Positions 37,301 to 48,604 of a stretch of 64,000 nt of DNA are shown here, in pieces (positions within the stretch are counted from its first letter, which is position 1; every line of letters starts with the position of its first letter). A program made the translations under genes and the position numbers. The notes under the pieces were generated by a model. The model worked only from the letters and a program-made list of their open reading frames with translations, was not told the DNA's origin and searched no databases. Source of the DNA: Drosophila pseudoobscura (Eukaryota; Arthropoda; Insecta; Diptera; Drosophilidae); the NCBI RefSeq assembly GCF_009870125.1, contig NC_046679.1, positions 27,094,001-27,158,000 of the forward strand. The letters run 5' to 3'.

Positions 37301-37962
37301 GGGACTGCACGATCTGCGCAGCAAGATCTCCATTATACCCCAAGAGCCGGTGCTTTTCTCTGGAACCATGCGCTACAACCTGGATCCCTTCGATGAGTAC
37401 AGCGATGCCAAGCTGTGGGAGTCCCTGGAGGAAGTGAAACTCAAGGAAGTCGTCGCGGATCTGCCCAGCGGCCTGCAGAGTAAAATATCCGAGGGAGGCA
37501 CCAACTTTAGCGTGGGACAGCGGCAGCTGGTCTGCCTGGCGCGTGCCATTCTCCGCGAGAATCGCATTCTGGTGATGGACGAGGCCACCGCCAATGTGGA
37601 TCCCCAAACGGATGCCCTCATTCAGACAACGATTCGGAATAAGTTCAAGGATTGCACAGTGCTGACGATTGCCCATCGCCTGCACACGGTAATGGATTCG
37701 GACAAGGTGCTGGTAATGGATGCCGGCAAGGCGGTGGAGTTTGGATCGCCCTTCGAGCTGCTGACGACCAGCGAGAAGAAGGTTTTCCATTCGATGGTGA
37801 AGCAAACGGGAGACTCGACATTCGATGCGCTGCTCAAAGTGGCACAAAAGGTAGGGCCAGAACATTCTTAATATTTGTCTTTCTATTGGTATTTAATGGT
37901 GTATTCTTCTATCTCCCCGAAAGGCCCATGATGATAACTTGCGGCTCAAGAAGGATTCTTGA
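31328..37962 (+). CDS. CG4562: ABCC/MRP-type ABC transporter (MRP4-like)
   Basis: Full ABC exporter in the plasma membrane, probably exporting organic anions or conjugates as other ABCC proteins do. Nine coding exons: 31328-31404, 31476-31561, 33679-33838, 33911-34113, 34200-34381, 34452-36043, 36101-36594, 36655-37850 and 37924-37962. They close in phase to 1342 residues. The ATG has a CAACAAAATG context. Domain order is TMD1-NBD1-TMD2-NBD2 with no N-terminal TMD0, as in MRP4. NBD1: Walker A GPVGSGKS at about 479, signature LSGGQKARISLARAVY, Walker B IYLLDDPLSAVD. NBD2: GRTGAGKS at about 1114, signature FSVGQRQLVCLARA, Walker B ILVMDEATANVD. The NBD2 signature is the degenerate V-G-Q form usual in MRPs. 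The first stop is a UGA followed by C, with 45 further in-frame codons. Intron 2 is 2.1 kb and rich in GATA motifs. Confidence 0.94.
31562..33678 (+). other. Large second coding intron of CG4562 with GATA motifs
   Basis: This 2.1-kb intron holds no recognisable exon. It carries a scatter of WGATAR sites on both strands, for example 32422-32427, 32428-32433, 32476-32481, 32482-32487, 32608-32613 and about 32764-32769, plus one perfect CRE palindrome TGACGTCA at 31886-31893. An intronic enhancer is plausible, because GATA factors drive gut and renal transporters in flies. Confidence 0.5.
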
Positions 37963-38100
37963 CATTTCGCCGTACCGAAGGCCTTCAAAGACTATATACT
38001 TAAGATACTGGAACCAATTACGAATCATCCGGCGGCCAATGCGCGCATACAGAAGACCTTCCTCTTTGCGGAGGCCTCCAAGCAGAAGTTATTAGGATAG
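37963..38100 (+). other. CG4562: Candidate readthrough or alternatively spliced C-terminal extension of CG4562
   Basis: After the TGA at 37960-37962 the same frame runs 45 codons to TAG at 38098-38100, beginning HFAVPKAFKDYILKILEPIT and ending SKQKLLG. The composition is protein-like and the first stop is in the leaky UGA-C context. Alternatively an AG at 37979-37980 could act as an acceptor, since its following GCC is in the same phase as the main acceptor's GCC at 37924. Either route would give a longer protein. Confidence 0.55.
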
Positions 38101-38889
38101 CACAGGATACACAGGATACCAATCACTGAATGAATTTTTACTAACCCTACCCCGTACCCCCTACAAATTGTGTACAAAAACAAATCAAACTAATTGTTAG
38201 ACGAAAAACTAGGAGTTATAGAAATCAAAACAGCAGGACAATAAGAACGAAGGAATATAGTAGGGAGGAGGAGGAGTGACTGTTTTTTATATGTGCAATA
38301 CATTTAATTTTAGCTAAAAAAAAACAAAACAGAAAACTTTGTGCATTTTCGACCTTCAAAAGGTCGCTTTGCATTTGTATTATGTGTTCCAGTAAAACAA
38401 TAACGACAATAACTAAAAAAAACAAAAAACTTAAAAAAAAAAGGAAGAAAAGAGAATTCTATGAAATGTTACGCCTAGTATTAACATATATGTATATGTG
38501 TGTGTGTTTTTTATAGTAATTTATTAATGTGTGCAGGTATACAATAAATGTAACAATTTATTTTGTTTTCTCTTCATTTTTGTTTGTTTAACTTTTAATT
38601 TCTAGAACTAATGCATTTCGTGTATATGTATACACTAAGAAATTTAAACGCATTTAAACGCACACAAAAAAAAAACAAAAACGTATCTTCCATTAGATGC
38701 CAGGCCTCCTAGAGATTTATTTGTAGTCCTTAAGATACACATACTGATAGATATATGTATGTTATATATATTTATAGAGCTTCAGCGACAAAAAATTCAT
38801 TATGCATGTTTCAAACCAGGCTTAGGCTTTAGCTTTCGACTTAGATTTTACGTTGCCTATAGCACTTAATCGTAGACTTAAACGTAATC
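38101..38889. other. Convergent 3' region between CG4562 and CG4686
   Basis: AT-rich, with A-runs and several AATAAA hexamers, consistent with the 3' UTRs of two converging genes. No coding sequence is seen. Confidence 0.65.
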
Positions 38890-40270
38890 TTAAAATATCA
38901 GCGTCAGCCAAGCGGCTATCAGACAGAAGCCTCCAACGGTGGCAAACGGCTGGAAGCGCTTCTCGCCCGTCAATGCACGATAGTACATGCAGCCGCTGAA
39001 GAGCAGTGTGCCAGTGGTCATCAAAGAGCCCGTCTACACAGAAAGGGAATATCAATTATAGTCATAGATTAAGTTTAGACGTTAGGCAGGAGTTTTGTGT
39101 GTGCATATTTTGATGTTAGCTTTAGTTGTGTTGGCTTTAAAGACCCGAACAATAGAGTAGAGCCTGCAAATGGCGGCTCTCCTACGTTTTACTTATCAAA
39201 TAAGGCTGATGATAACCACAACAACAAGAAACCCAAACCCGAATAACAAAATGAAAGCCGATGCCTTTTTGGTACATTTTTAAAAGAAAGACAAATCGAA
39301 TGTAAATTTCCATATTCCTGTTCCTGAAAAACCCCATACCATATCAGATAAATGAACTAAATGAACCTGCATATCCATATCCATATCCCCAAAAATGGTA
39401 TTGAAAATTACTTTGTAAGCTGCAATTAGTGGTTGTTGAACATTTAGCTTTAGCTTTGGAAAACATTTCATATACACAATATACATACATATACATGTAC
39501 TATACTAAATATATAGCAGAGTGGAGTGGATGGAAAACGCTTAGCATAAACCAATGTTTGTTCATAGCTCAACAAGGAATGAGAAAGAATGTCAATCAGC
39601 GCACTAGAAGGTCAATTATAAGAGAGAAGAGTATCAGATTAGATTTACATTCATGTTGTCATTCGAAACCGTAACGCGAGTTGTTGTAAATTCCGTTCAG
39701 AAATCGTAAACTTTACACAAAAAAGAAAGTACCGAAAAGCTTTATGAATAAACCAGAAAACACTTCAAAATCCTAATTATACTTTGGGGAGTCCCCTGGA
39801 ATAAATCAGACTTACGATTATGGGATAGTGGGCCAGTGGCATGGCCATCAGTGCAAACGAATGCAAAAAGTGTATGCGATTGGCGACATCGGCAAAGGCC
39901 TGCGAGTCCAGCTGCTCCTTTTCGTTCTTGATCTCCTTCAGGACGTATTTGCAGTAGGCTCCCATGAATATAGCCGAAGCGCCGCCTAGGCCAGCCAATC
40001 GCACGAAATGATAGTACCGGCCGGCCAAATTATGCAGCGAGTCAGCACCCGGCGACATGTACTGAGTCATTACCGGACGCACTGTCTGGGTCTCCTTCGG
40101 AACCAACTGTTTCGGACGCAGCCCCTGGGAAAAACAACAACGGTAAATGGAATGCCAATGTAAGCGGAATGGAGGATAATTACAAGGGCTCGGAAGATAG
40201 CCGATCCCGAATATATAACCGCCTTGCTCACGGGATTGCTGAGGGTGATGTAGTCCAATGTGTCCATCAT
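38890..40270 (-). CDS. CG4686: TMEM256/DUF423-family small membrane protein
   Basis: Small multi-pass membrane protein of unknown biochemical function. Exons on the minus strand: 40270-40184, 40124-39816 and 39033-38890, phase-consistent, for 179 residues. The ATG ATG start at 40270 opens MMDTLDYITLSNPVSKAVIY. The conserved core is in exon 2: YHFVRLAGLGGASAIFMGAY, a short charged loop (KEIKNEKEQLD), then ANRIHFLHSFALMAMPLAHY. Exon 3 adds the glycine-rich helices TGSLMTTGTLLFSGCMYYRA and FATVGGFCLIAAWLTLIF. Four hydrophobic segments are visible, as in TMEM256 proteins, with a fly-specific N-terminal extension of about 65 residues. The 782-nt second intron contains no recognised element. The gene is divergent from CG4572. 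Confidence 0.88.
39034..39815 (-). other. Second intron of CG4686
   Basis: A 782-nt AT-rich intron, long for such a small gene, with a GTAAGT donor and a TGTGTAG acceptor. A short CATATC repetition occurs near 39370-39387. No nested gene was recognised. Confidence 0.6.
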
Positions 40271-40679
40271 TTCGTAATTGTATAATTTTAACGTTACCCA
40301 AGCTGCCGAATTTGCCGATTTGCCGAATTCTGACGCTGAAATTTACAGACAGAACTTTTGACGCTTTTAGGGGTGGCAGAACCTGTGAATTTTGTATCGA
40401 AAGCAGCACTGTGCGCGCCTCCTTTGTTTGATATTTTTGGCTAGCTGGGGTCACACTTCCAATTCAATCCGTTTTATTCGATAATCAGTTTTGTTTTTGC
40501 CGGTTTTCGCTGCAAATTAAAAGAAAAACAACGAACTAAAAAGCAAGTGCTGATTTTACTTGCTTATCAGTAGAGCGGTGAGTTGGCTGGGGGCGTGACT
40601 GAGCCAAGCAACCAAGCAAAACTTTTATAATCAATTTTTGTCCAGTTCTTGGGTGGCAGAGCACGGAACAGCAGCAACA

Positions 40680-42131
40680 ATGAAAAGTGCAACTCATTGC
40701 GCAGTTTTAATTATCGTCGCGCTTGTCGCAGCCAGCAGTGCAGCCGGCGGAGGGGAACAGGAACGCCCCTATAGACGTAGCTTCATCAACCCGTATCCAC
40801 GGTACAAGTTCTTCGACGATGGTGTCGATCCCGGCGAGCCACTGTTCCTCACGCCACTCATCCATAATGCCTCGATCCCGAAGGAGGATGTGCAGAAGTT
40901 GGCCCGCGTCGTGGGCTCTCAGTATCATGGCGTAGAGAGCTATTCGGGCTATTTGACGGTAGATAAGGGATTCAATTCGAACATGTTCTTTTGGTACTTC
41001 CCGGCGGAGCAGGATGCAGTCTATGCCCCGGTGGTTTTGTGGCTCCAGGGGGGTCCTGGCGCCTCGTCCCTCTTCGGCCTGTTCACTGAGAACGGCCCAC
41101 TGGAGCTGGATGCCCATAGCAAGCTGCAGAAGAGGAACTACACCTGGAGCAAGACCCACAATCTGATCTACATTGATAATCCCGTGGGCACGGGCTTTAG
41201 TTTCACGGACAAAGACGAAGGCTATGCCAAAAACGAAAAGGATGTCGGTCGCAATCTTCACGAGGCCGTGATGCAGTTGTACGAGCTCTTCGAGTGGAGC
41301 AATTCGAGTGGCTTCTGGGTCACTGGCGAGTCCTACGCTGGCAAATATGTCCCAGCGCTGGCCTATCACATCCACCAAGTGCAGAATGCCATCGAGACGC
41401 GTGTCTATGTGCCGCTCAAGGGTGTGGCCATTGGCAACGGGCTGTCGGATCCACTGCATCAGCTCAAGTACGGGGACTATCTGTATCAGCTTGGCCTCAT
41501 CGATGACAATGGCCTGCAGAGCTTCCATGCGGCGGAGGACAAGGGTGCCACCTGCATCAAGAACCACGATATGGAGTGTGCCTTCAATGTGTTTGATTCC
41601 CTCATTAACGGGGACCTCACCAACGGCTCTCTCTTCAGCAACCTCACGGGCTTCAATTGGTACTACAACTATCTGAAAACGCACGACAATTCGGGCGAAA
41701 ACCTGGGAAAATTCCTGCAGGCCGGTGAAACGCGTCGCTCCATTCATGTGGGCAACAAGCCCTTCCATGATCTCGACAAGGAGAACAAAGTCGAGCTCCA
41801 CCTGAAGCACGACGTGATGGACAGTGTGGCCCCCTGGATAGCCGAACTCCTGGCCCACTATACGGTGTGTATCTACAGTGGCCAGCTGGACATCATTGTC
41901 GCCTATCCCTTGACCCGCAACTATCTCAATCACCTGAAATTCCCTGGCTCCGATCGGTATAAGGTGGCTCCTCGTGAGATCTGGCGCATTGGCGAAGAGG
42001 TGGCTGGATATGTGAAGCATGCTGGGCATCTGGTGGAGATAATGGTGCGCAATGCCGGGCATATGGCGCCTCACGATCAGCCCAAGTGGCTCTACGAGAT
42101 GATCAATCATCTCACGCACTACAAGCATTAG
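40680..42131 (+). CDS. CG4572: Secreted serine carboxypeptidase (peptidase S10, CPVL-like)
   Basis: Exopeptidase that removes C-terminal residues, probably secreted or lysosomal. One uninterrupted coding exon of 483 residues. The ATG at 40680 opens a clear signal peptide (MKSATHCAVLIIVALVAASS). The S10 landmarks are complete: the oxyanion segment LWLQGGPGASS, NPVGTGFSF, nucleophile Ser218 in GESYAGKYVP, Asp404 in SGQLDIIVAYP and His461 in NAGHMAPHDQP. Several N-glycosylation sequons are present (NAS, NYT, NSS, NGS, NLT). A 5' UTR intron is likely (GTGAGT at 40578, acceptor TCCAG ending at 40645). The CPVL-like length and motif set fit the vertebrate CPVL/vitellogenic branch better than cathepsin A. 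It lies 410 nt from the divergent CG4686 start and converges with the MRM2-type gene, only about 90 nt between stop codons. Confidence 0.93.
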   Translation: MKSATHCAVLIIVALVAASSAAGGGEQERPYRRSFINPYPRYKFFDDGVDPGEPLFLTPLIHNASIPKEDVQKLARVVGSQYHGVESYSGYLTVDKGFNSNMFFWYFPAEQDAVYAPVVLWLQGGPGASSLFGLFTENGPLELDAHSKLQKRNYTWSKTHNLIYIDNPVGTGFSFTDKDEGYAKNEKDVGRNLHEAVMQLYELFEWSNSSGFWVTGESYAGKYVPALAYHIHQVQNAIETRVYVPLKGVAIGNGLSDPLHQLKYGDYLYQLGLIDDNGLQSFHAAEDKGATCIKNHDMECAFNVFDSLINGDLTNGSLFSNLTGFNWYYNYLKTHDNSGENLGKFLQAGETRRSIHVGNKPFHDLDKENKVELHLKHDVMDSVAPWIAELLAHYTVCIYSGQLDIIVAYPLTRNYLNHLKFPGSDRYKVAPREIWRIGEEVAGYVKHAGHLVEIMVRNAGHMAPHDQPKWLYEMINHLTHYKH

Positions 42132-42222
42132 CTTTACTTAAACGGGAACACTTGAAATCAGATTTTAAATATGTAGATTTCTATATTTTTAATGATCTTA
42201 TTTTAAATAAATCAAGTTGAGT

Positions 42223-42972
42223 TTACGCTGCCGTCGCTCCTTTGTATCCACGCGCCACCAGAAAGTGCTCGGCAGAATCCCCTCGACTGGCGCGAGGCTT
42301 CACACGCTTCACCTTCTCGTAGAACTTTAACATGTTCCTCTCCAGCTTAGGCACATCTCCATTGTCCCACACTTTGACCACCAGATTAGCCTGCGGGGCG
42401 GACATGGCCAGAGCAAAACGCAAGACCTCGTAGCAGAGATTTGTGATGCTCTCTTGGTCCAGCATTCGGACGCCCGTGGCATTGGGAGCCATGTCGGAGA
42501 GGACACAGTTCACCTGACGGCCAGCCAGTGCTTCTCTCAGACGTTGCTGTGACAGGGGGGTGGTAAAGTCCATACCGCCGTATATTGTGGCACCCGGCAC
42601 GGCATGAAAATGCAACAGGTCGATGCTGAATACTGCCCCAACTGGCGCCCGTTCCATTTTCCCATGTGCGTTGGTCCGCTCTACGGCCACCTGGGTCCAA
42701 CTGCCTGGGGCAGCTCCACAGTCCAGGACAGCATCGCCTGTCTTCAGGATTTTGTATTTGTCGTCAATTTCCAGCAGTTTGAAGGCGCTCCGGCAGCGAT
42801 AGTTCATCATGCGGGCCTTCTCCACATAGGGATCGGCCAACTGCCGTGTCAGCCACTCCTGTGAGCTCTTGCTCTTGCCCTTGAGGTTGCGCGGCTGCTG
42901 TTTGGCATATTTTCCTACGTTATCCGTACGAAAAAGGCGTTTATATAAATAATTACTTAAAAGCGGCCGCAT
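42223..42972 (-). CDS. MRM2: Mitochondrial rRNA 2'-O-ribose methyltransferase (FtsJ/RrmJ family)
   Basis: S-adenosylmethionine-dependent enzyme expected to methylate a uridine of the mitochondrial large rRNA. Intronless; 249 residues from the ATG at 42972 (MRPLLSNYLYKRLFRTDN, a presequence-like start). An upstream in-frame ATG at 43005 would add 11 residues, but a DRE promoter element lies between the two, so the inner start is preferred. FtsJ features: KARMMNYRCRSAFKLLEID, SAM-binding LDCGAAPGSWTQVAVE, SDMAPNATG, LVVKVWDNGD and the closing RASRGDSAEHFLVARGYKG, containing the K-D-K-E tetrad expected of the family. The C-terminal stop lies close to the converging CG4572 stop. The ortholog name is by family; its D. 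melanogaster map position was not verified. Confidence 0.88.
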   Translation of the reverse strand: MRPLLSNYLYKRLFRTDNVGKYAKQQPRNLKGKSKSSQEWLTRQLADPYVEKARMMNYRCRSAFKLLEIDDKYKILKTGDAVLDCGAAPGSWTQVAVERTNAHGKMERAPVGAVFSIDLLHFHAVPGATIYGGMDFTTPLSQQRLREALAGRQVNCVLSDMAPNATGVRMLDQESITNLCYEVLRFALAMSAPQANLVVKVWDNGDVPKLERNMLKFYEKVKRVKPRASRGDSAEHFLVARGYKGATAA

Positions 42973-42989
42973 TCTGTAGTGTATCGACC

Positions 42990-42997
42990 TATCGATA
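42990..42997. promoter_or_regulatory. DRE (TATCGATA) promoter element
   Basis: Perfect TATCGATA palindrome, the DREF-binding element common in promoters of housekeeping fly genes. It is just upstream of the preferred MRM2 start codon and overlaps the first codons of the longer possible reading frame, which argues that transcription starts downstream of it. Confidence 0.6.
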
Positions 42998-43674
42998 GAT
43001 CTCATCAGCTGGTACCGATGCTACCACAAAATGAGGAGGTTTTTGTTGGCCTCTTTTTTTAAAGCCTTGTTTTACAAACATAGAATGAAAAGGATTATTT
43101 AAAATCATTCAATCTTACAGAAAATGTACCCATCAACCGTGAAAAATTATGCTTTTACAGCTGAGAGTCTTAGCTAGCTAGTAATATGAAACCGAATATA
43201 AAAATCGAGTAATATGACTTCCGCCAAATTCCACTTATCGCACGAATGTTCCGATATTTCTGCAAGACATCGATGAATATCAAAAGTCGCTGGTATTCTG
43301 ATCTAACGAAAACAGAAAATAAGTGTGAATGCTCAAAATTCAGAAAATTAGTTCCTTTGATTAATATATTGACATTATTGACAAAATGATTCCCATTAGC
43401 ATTTTCTGCAGTCCAAAAAATATCGCCCGCAAATATATTGTCTTGAAAAATATGTATCGATATTTTCATATATCAATAATTTGACATCGCTAATCCTATC
43501 CAAGCCCAAAATTAAATATAAAAAGCACGCGCTGCGCCTTTTCCTTCAATCGTTTATGTTTGTGAAGCCTCATAACCGGCAGTTCGAACGTAGCGTTTTC
43601 CAAGTCAGTACTAAATCACTAGTTTTGTGAATTTCCTGTTTTCGTGTGTGAAAGTAAAGTAGAAAAAACTCAAT
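42998..43674. other. Divergent promoter region between MRM2 and alpha-tubulin
   Basis: About 680 nt including the alpha-tubulin promoter and 5' UTR (the latter probably starting near 43.55-43.6 kb). The interval is AT-rich. It may contain a synteny junction between band-92B-type and band-84-type genes (see findings). No other gene is supported. Confidence 0.55.
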
Positions 43675-45489
<1,815 letters not shown>

Positions 45490-47074
45490 ACACTTCACAC
45501 ATCCGCACAGCCGGGGCGTCACTGGTGGACGGGGGCCCAGCCTTCGTCGAAACCAGTGTATACGCCCAAAAACGAAGGAACTGGACTGCAACACAAGAAG
45601 ACACGCTAACAAGAAACAGAAGAAGAAAGAATAACCCAAAAAGTATTCAACACAAAGACAGACAACTCGTATAGTGGAGATGCAAAAAGAAAACTAAATG
45701 CGATAAATTGTGTAAAAGAATAAAATCGGCTGAATGCAGTCTGGACAGCAAAACAAAATCTCTCTCGTTGTTTTTCTTTTCCCATCTTTTTTCTTTTCAA
45801 ACTTTTCCAGCAGCAAAGAGTTCACTGAACGGAGGAGCTATAATTACGTGAAAGCGGACCAGCCGCCGCTCTCTGGGTCTAATAATAGTGGCGCTTTCTA
45901 ATTTGCTCCATTTCATGCTGCATGGGGCAAGTGCAGACTGTACACCAGGACAGGGTGCGGCAAGCACTTACTGTTGCAGCAGGGGGCAGCTGAATTGCTA
46001 GGGGGAAGAGTGCATACATATATGTATCGATCCTGCAGTCGCCTGATGAGTCATTTGAGGAGGCCGCATGGGCGAAGTTAGTGTGGGCCGTGGAAGCATA
46101 ATAATGGTCGTCGTCATACCGACGCCAACACAGCAAAATCATGCGATGACTTCATTTCCTAACTGATATACACACAGATGTACATACTGGTATGCCGCGC
46201 AAATGTGCGTGTGCCTTATATGGGGGTTGCTTTTCCAAAAACAAAATTGAAGCCTAGGTAAACCGGCTTGTTGTTGTAAAGGCCCCCAACCTCTGCCTGC
46301 GCTGCGGCATTTTCGAGAAGCAGACCGGCAGCTGCTGCAAATGTTATTGAATTTCCAGAAATACACAGGAAATGCAAGAAAAGGGCCACCCAGGCCACTC
46401 ACATGAACATACACATACATACATATGTACATACATATATACAACAGCCGGCAGAGACCGGCGACCTCGATTGAGGTTATGTGTAATGCCATTTACTGCA
46501 GATGTGCAAAGAAAAGCGATTTCCTCTTCTTTGAGACAGGTAAATTACCCAGGACTAATCCTGTCGTAAAATTCACTGAAAATTCAAGGTTTTAAGCCGA
46601 ATTTCAAGCGGTATTTCCAGCAAATGAAGCTGGTTCAGCCGAAATCGAGTAGCAGCTGCTGGCTTTGTGAAGCCAGAGCCAACAAAACAGATTGCGATGC
46701 CGTCAGACCATATTTGTGCATAGACTTGAGGGGCCAACCCAACGCATTCAATGATGACGACAAGCCCCAACATCAAGCTTAATGCTGGTGTGGAATAAGT
46801 TGTGTGGGATGCCAGTTGGCGCATTCACACAGCAAGGCCCCACACCCACCATTCAAACGCTTGAATGAGTTTTTCCATCAACAAAATGTTTGATCAATAA
46901 AAGAAATGGTAAATAAAAATGAAAATGCGAATATTTCGACTGTTTAATACATGCATAGATAAATAAGTACATATGCATGTACATAGAAATACATACATAT
47001 GTACATATGCTCTCTTGAGCCGCCGACCTGGTTTTGCAATGGGCATGAGTGGGACAACAAGATGTACTCAGTTT
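45490..47074. other. Intergenic region downstream of alpha-tubulin
   Basis: Holds the tubulin 3' UTR (AATAAA near 45719) and about 1.2 kb without a recognisable gene. CATACATATGTACATAC-type runs occur near 46405-46440 and 46965-47010. Open frames here have no recognisable product. Confidence 0.6.
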
Positions 47075-47337
47075 TTATACACGGTACTCGAAGAGTATAG
47101 GGGTATATTATATTTGTGGTGTAACACCCAGAAGGAAGAGTTTCCGACCCATAAAGTGTATATATTCTTGATCAGCATAAATAGCCAAATTGATATTTAA
47201 ATATCAGTCTGTCCGTCTGTCTGACTTGATGACCGCCTTGATCTCAGAGACTATTAGAGATGAATCAGCCATCCAAAAATCCAAATTTCGCTTAATTGCA
47301 TAAATCTAAATATATTAACTGAATACGGGGTAAAAAG
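47075..47337 (-). mobile_element. DINE-1-like (INE-1, non-autonomous Helitron-type) remnant
   Basis: Read from its 3' end, this short copy matches the larger element at 62910-63987 block by block: the hairpin around TACTCGAAGAGTA, a GGGGTATATTA motif, CCAGAAGGAAGAGTTTCCGA, ATATTCTTGATCAGCAT, then a short GTCTGTCCGTCTGTCTG microsatellite and TGATCTCAGAGACTATTAGAG. It is much shorter than the other copy, so most of the interior is missing. The right edge near 47337 is approximate (a degenerate GAATACGGGGTAAAAA). Confidence 0.65.
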
Positions 47338-47417
47338 TAAACCCGCGGTCCTTGCCGAGTACTTCTACCATGACATTTTTTAACGATGTGGCATCGCCAA
47401 AATTTGTTTTGAAAAAA

Positions 47418-47662
47418 TACGAGGGCGGTTTGATAAGTACTAATCCTCAAAGAAAAAAAAGAAACATTTTTGGAAGAGTGGCGACTTATTTTTCAACAGT
47501 AAGACAGTCTCACGTTGAACTTGTTGTCCGGAGTAAGCAAACGCGAGCTATTGAGATGCCAGAAATTTCGACATTATACAGGAATGTACCACACAGTACA
47601 ACTCTTTTGCGATACTGGCACCATCTGGCGGTGAGGCTAAGTACTTATCGGACCAACCTCAA
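47418..47662. mobile_element. Mariner (irritans-type) MITE-like element
   Basis: About 245 nt flanked by imperfect inverted repeats of about 32 nt. The left end begins TACGAGGGCGG and includes GATAAGTACTAATCCTCA. The right end, read on the minus strand, begins TTTTGAGGTTGG and includes GATAAGTACTTAGCCTCA. Roughly three quarters of positions agree. GGTTGG...GATAAGT is the core of irritans-subfamily mariner termini. The interior has no transposase, so it is a non-autonomous copy. It ends about 115 nt upstream of the e(y)2b start codon. Confidence 0.6.
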
Positions 47663-47777
47663 AAATCAAGTTCCTGTAAACATCAACACTGACATGAGCT
47701 AAGCTACCTAAATCATTTTCAAATAAACTAAAAATGAACAGCAACTAACTGAACAAATATTTCTATAAAATACAATC

Positions 47778-48209
47778 ATGTCGTCCAGCAAGGAAATTGG
47801 CACGGATGCCCAGGCAAAGGAAGATGTGAAACTAACAAACACCGAAAGCGTCGCGTAAGTTTTGTGAATACTTATTAAGATTCGATTTTTTCTACATTTA
47901 AACAAACCCTCGGTAGCCTGAAGGACCTTTTGCAGACACGTCTTGATGAATGCGGCTGGCGTAAACAAGTTGAACAAAATATACGAGAAATAATCGCGGC
48001 AAAAGAGCGAGACATGCAGACCTTAACAAGCGAAGAACTGGAAGCCGAGATTGCGCCGAAAGTAGGTGCTTATTCCATTAGATTGTATTCTATATAATCA
48101 TTCTTATATTTCTTTTGCACAGGCCCGCGCCATGGTCCCCGAGTATGTGCGCAAAGAGATGTTGTTACGCGTGCGCGAGGCCTTGGAGTCGTCGCTGCCT
48201 CGAAAGTAA
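47778..48209 (+). CDS. e(y)2b: ENY2-family SAGA/TREX-2 subunit, intron-bearing paralogue
   Basis: Small helical nuclear protein of the ENY2/Sus1 family, whose members serve the SAGA deubiquitinase module and the TREX-2 mRNA-export complex. Exons 47778-47854, 47917-48061 and 48123-48209 give 102 residues. The conserved ENY2 core is clear: LKDLLQTRLDECGWRKQVEQ, IIAAKERDMQTLTSEELEAE, IAPKARAMVPEYVRKEMLLR. The N-terminal 25 residues (MSSSKEIGTDAQAK) are charged and unconserved. In Drosophila the main e(y)2 gene is intronless and e(y)2b keeps introns; the two introns here (62 and 61 nt) favour e(y)2b. Its promoter region is unusually close to two repeat insertions. It converges with Alh. Confidence 0.87.
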
Positions 48210-48604
48210 AGCCCAATAGTGAAATGTAGTCGTATATTCTTAAATTCTAGCACATGTGTTCCGTCGTTTATTATCTGGTATTTAAGTAGATATTTACATG
48301 CTTAGGCTAATTATGAAACTGCGCCACTAGTTGTACAATATGTATGTAATAAATAAACAGCCTAATTGTAATGTAATTAGAATACGTTGTTGCTATATGT
48401 TCATGTTGTTATCGGTATGATTGGCTAAAACAAAATTTGTGTGCTTGCTTTTTAGGGGGTAGGGTGGGTTGGCAGTGGGGTAAATTAGGAACGCGGTTTG
48501 GGCTCTTTCTTTCGTTGAATTGTTCTACAAAAAAATTATAAGGCTAAATTTTAGGTAATAATTTCGTAATTTTCTTCATTATTCAATTGTTTTTCTCCTC
48601 TTTT
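48210..48604. other. Convergent 3' region between e(y)2b and Alh
   Basis: About 400 nt with the e(y)2b 3' UTR (AATAAATAAA near 48347) and AT-rich DNA up to the distal Alh stop. No gene is seen. Confidence 0.65.

Noticed and set aside
40707-42128. A 473-codon open frame on the minus strand opposite the carboxypeptidase
   Set aside because: Lies exactly antisense to a clear S10 peptidase and looks like its codon-bias shadow; the sequence is rich in His/Val/Leu with no recognisable domain.
47352-47702. A 116-codon frame upstream of e(y)2b
   Set aside because: It coincides with the mariner MITE and its inverted ends; it has no transposase motif.
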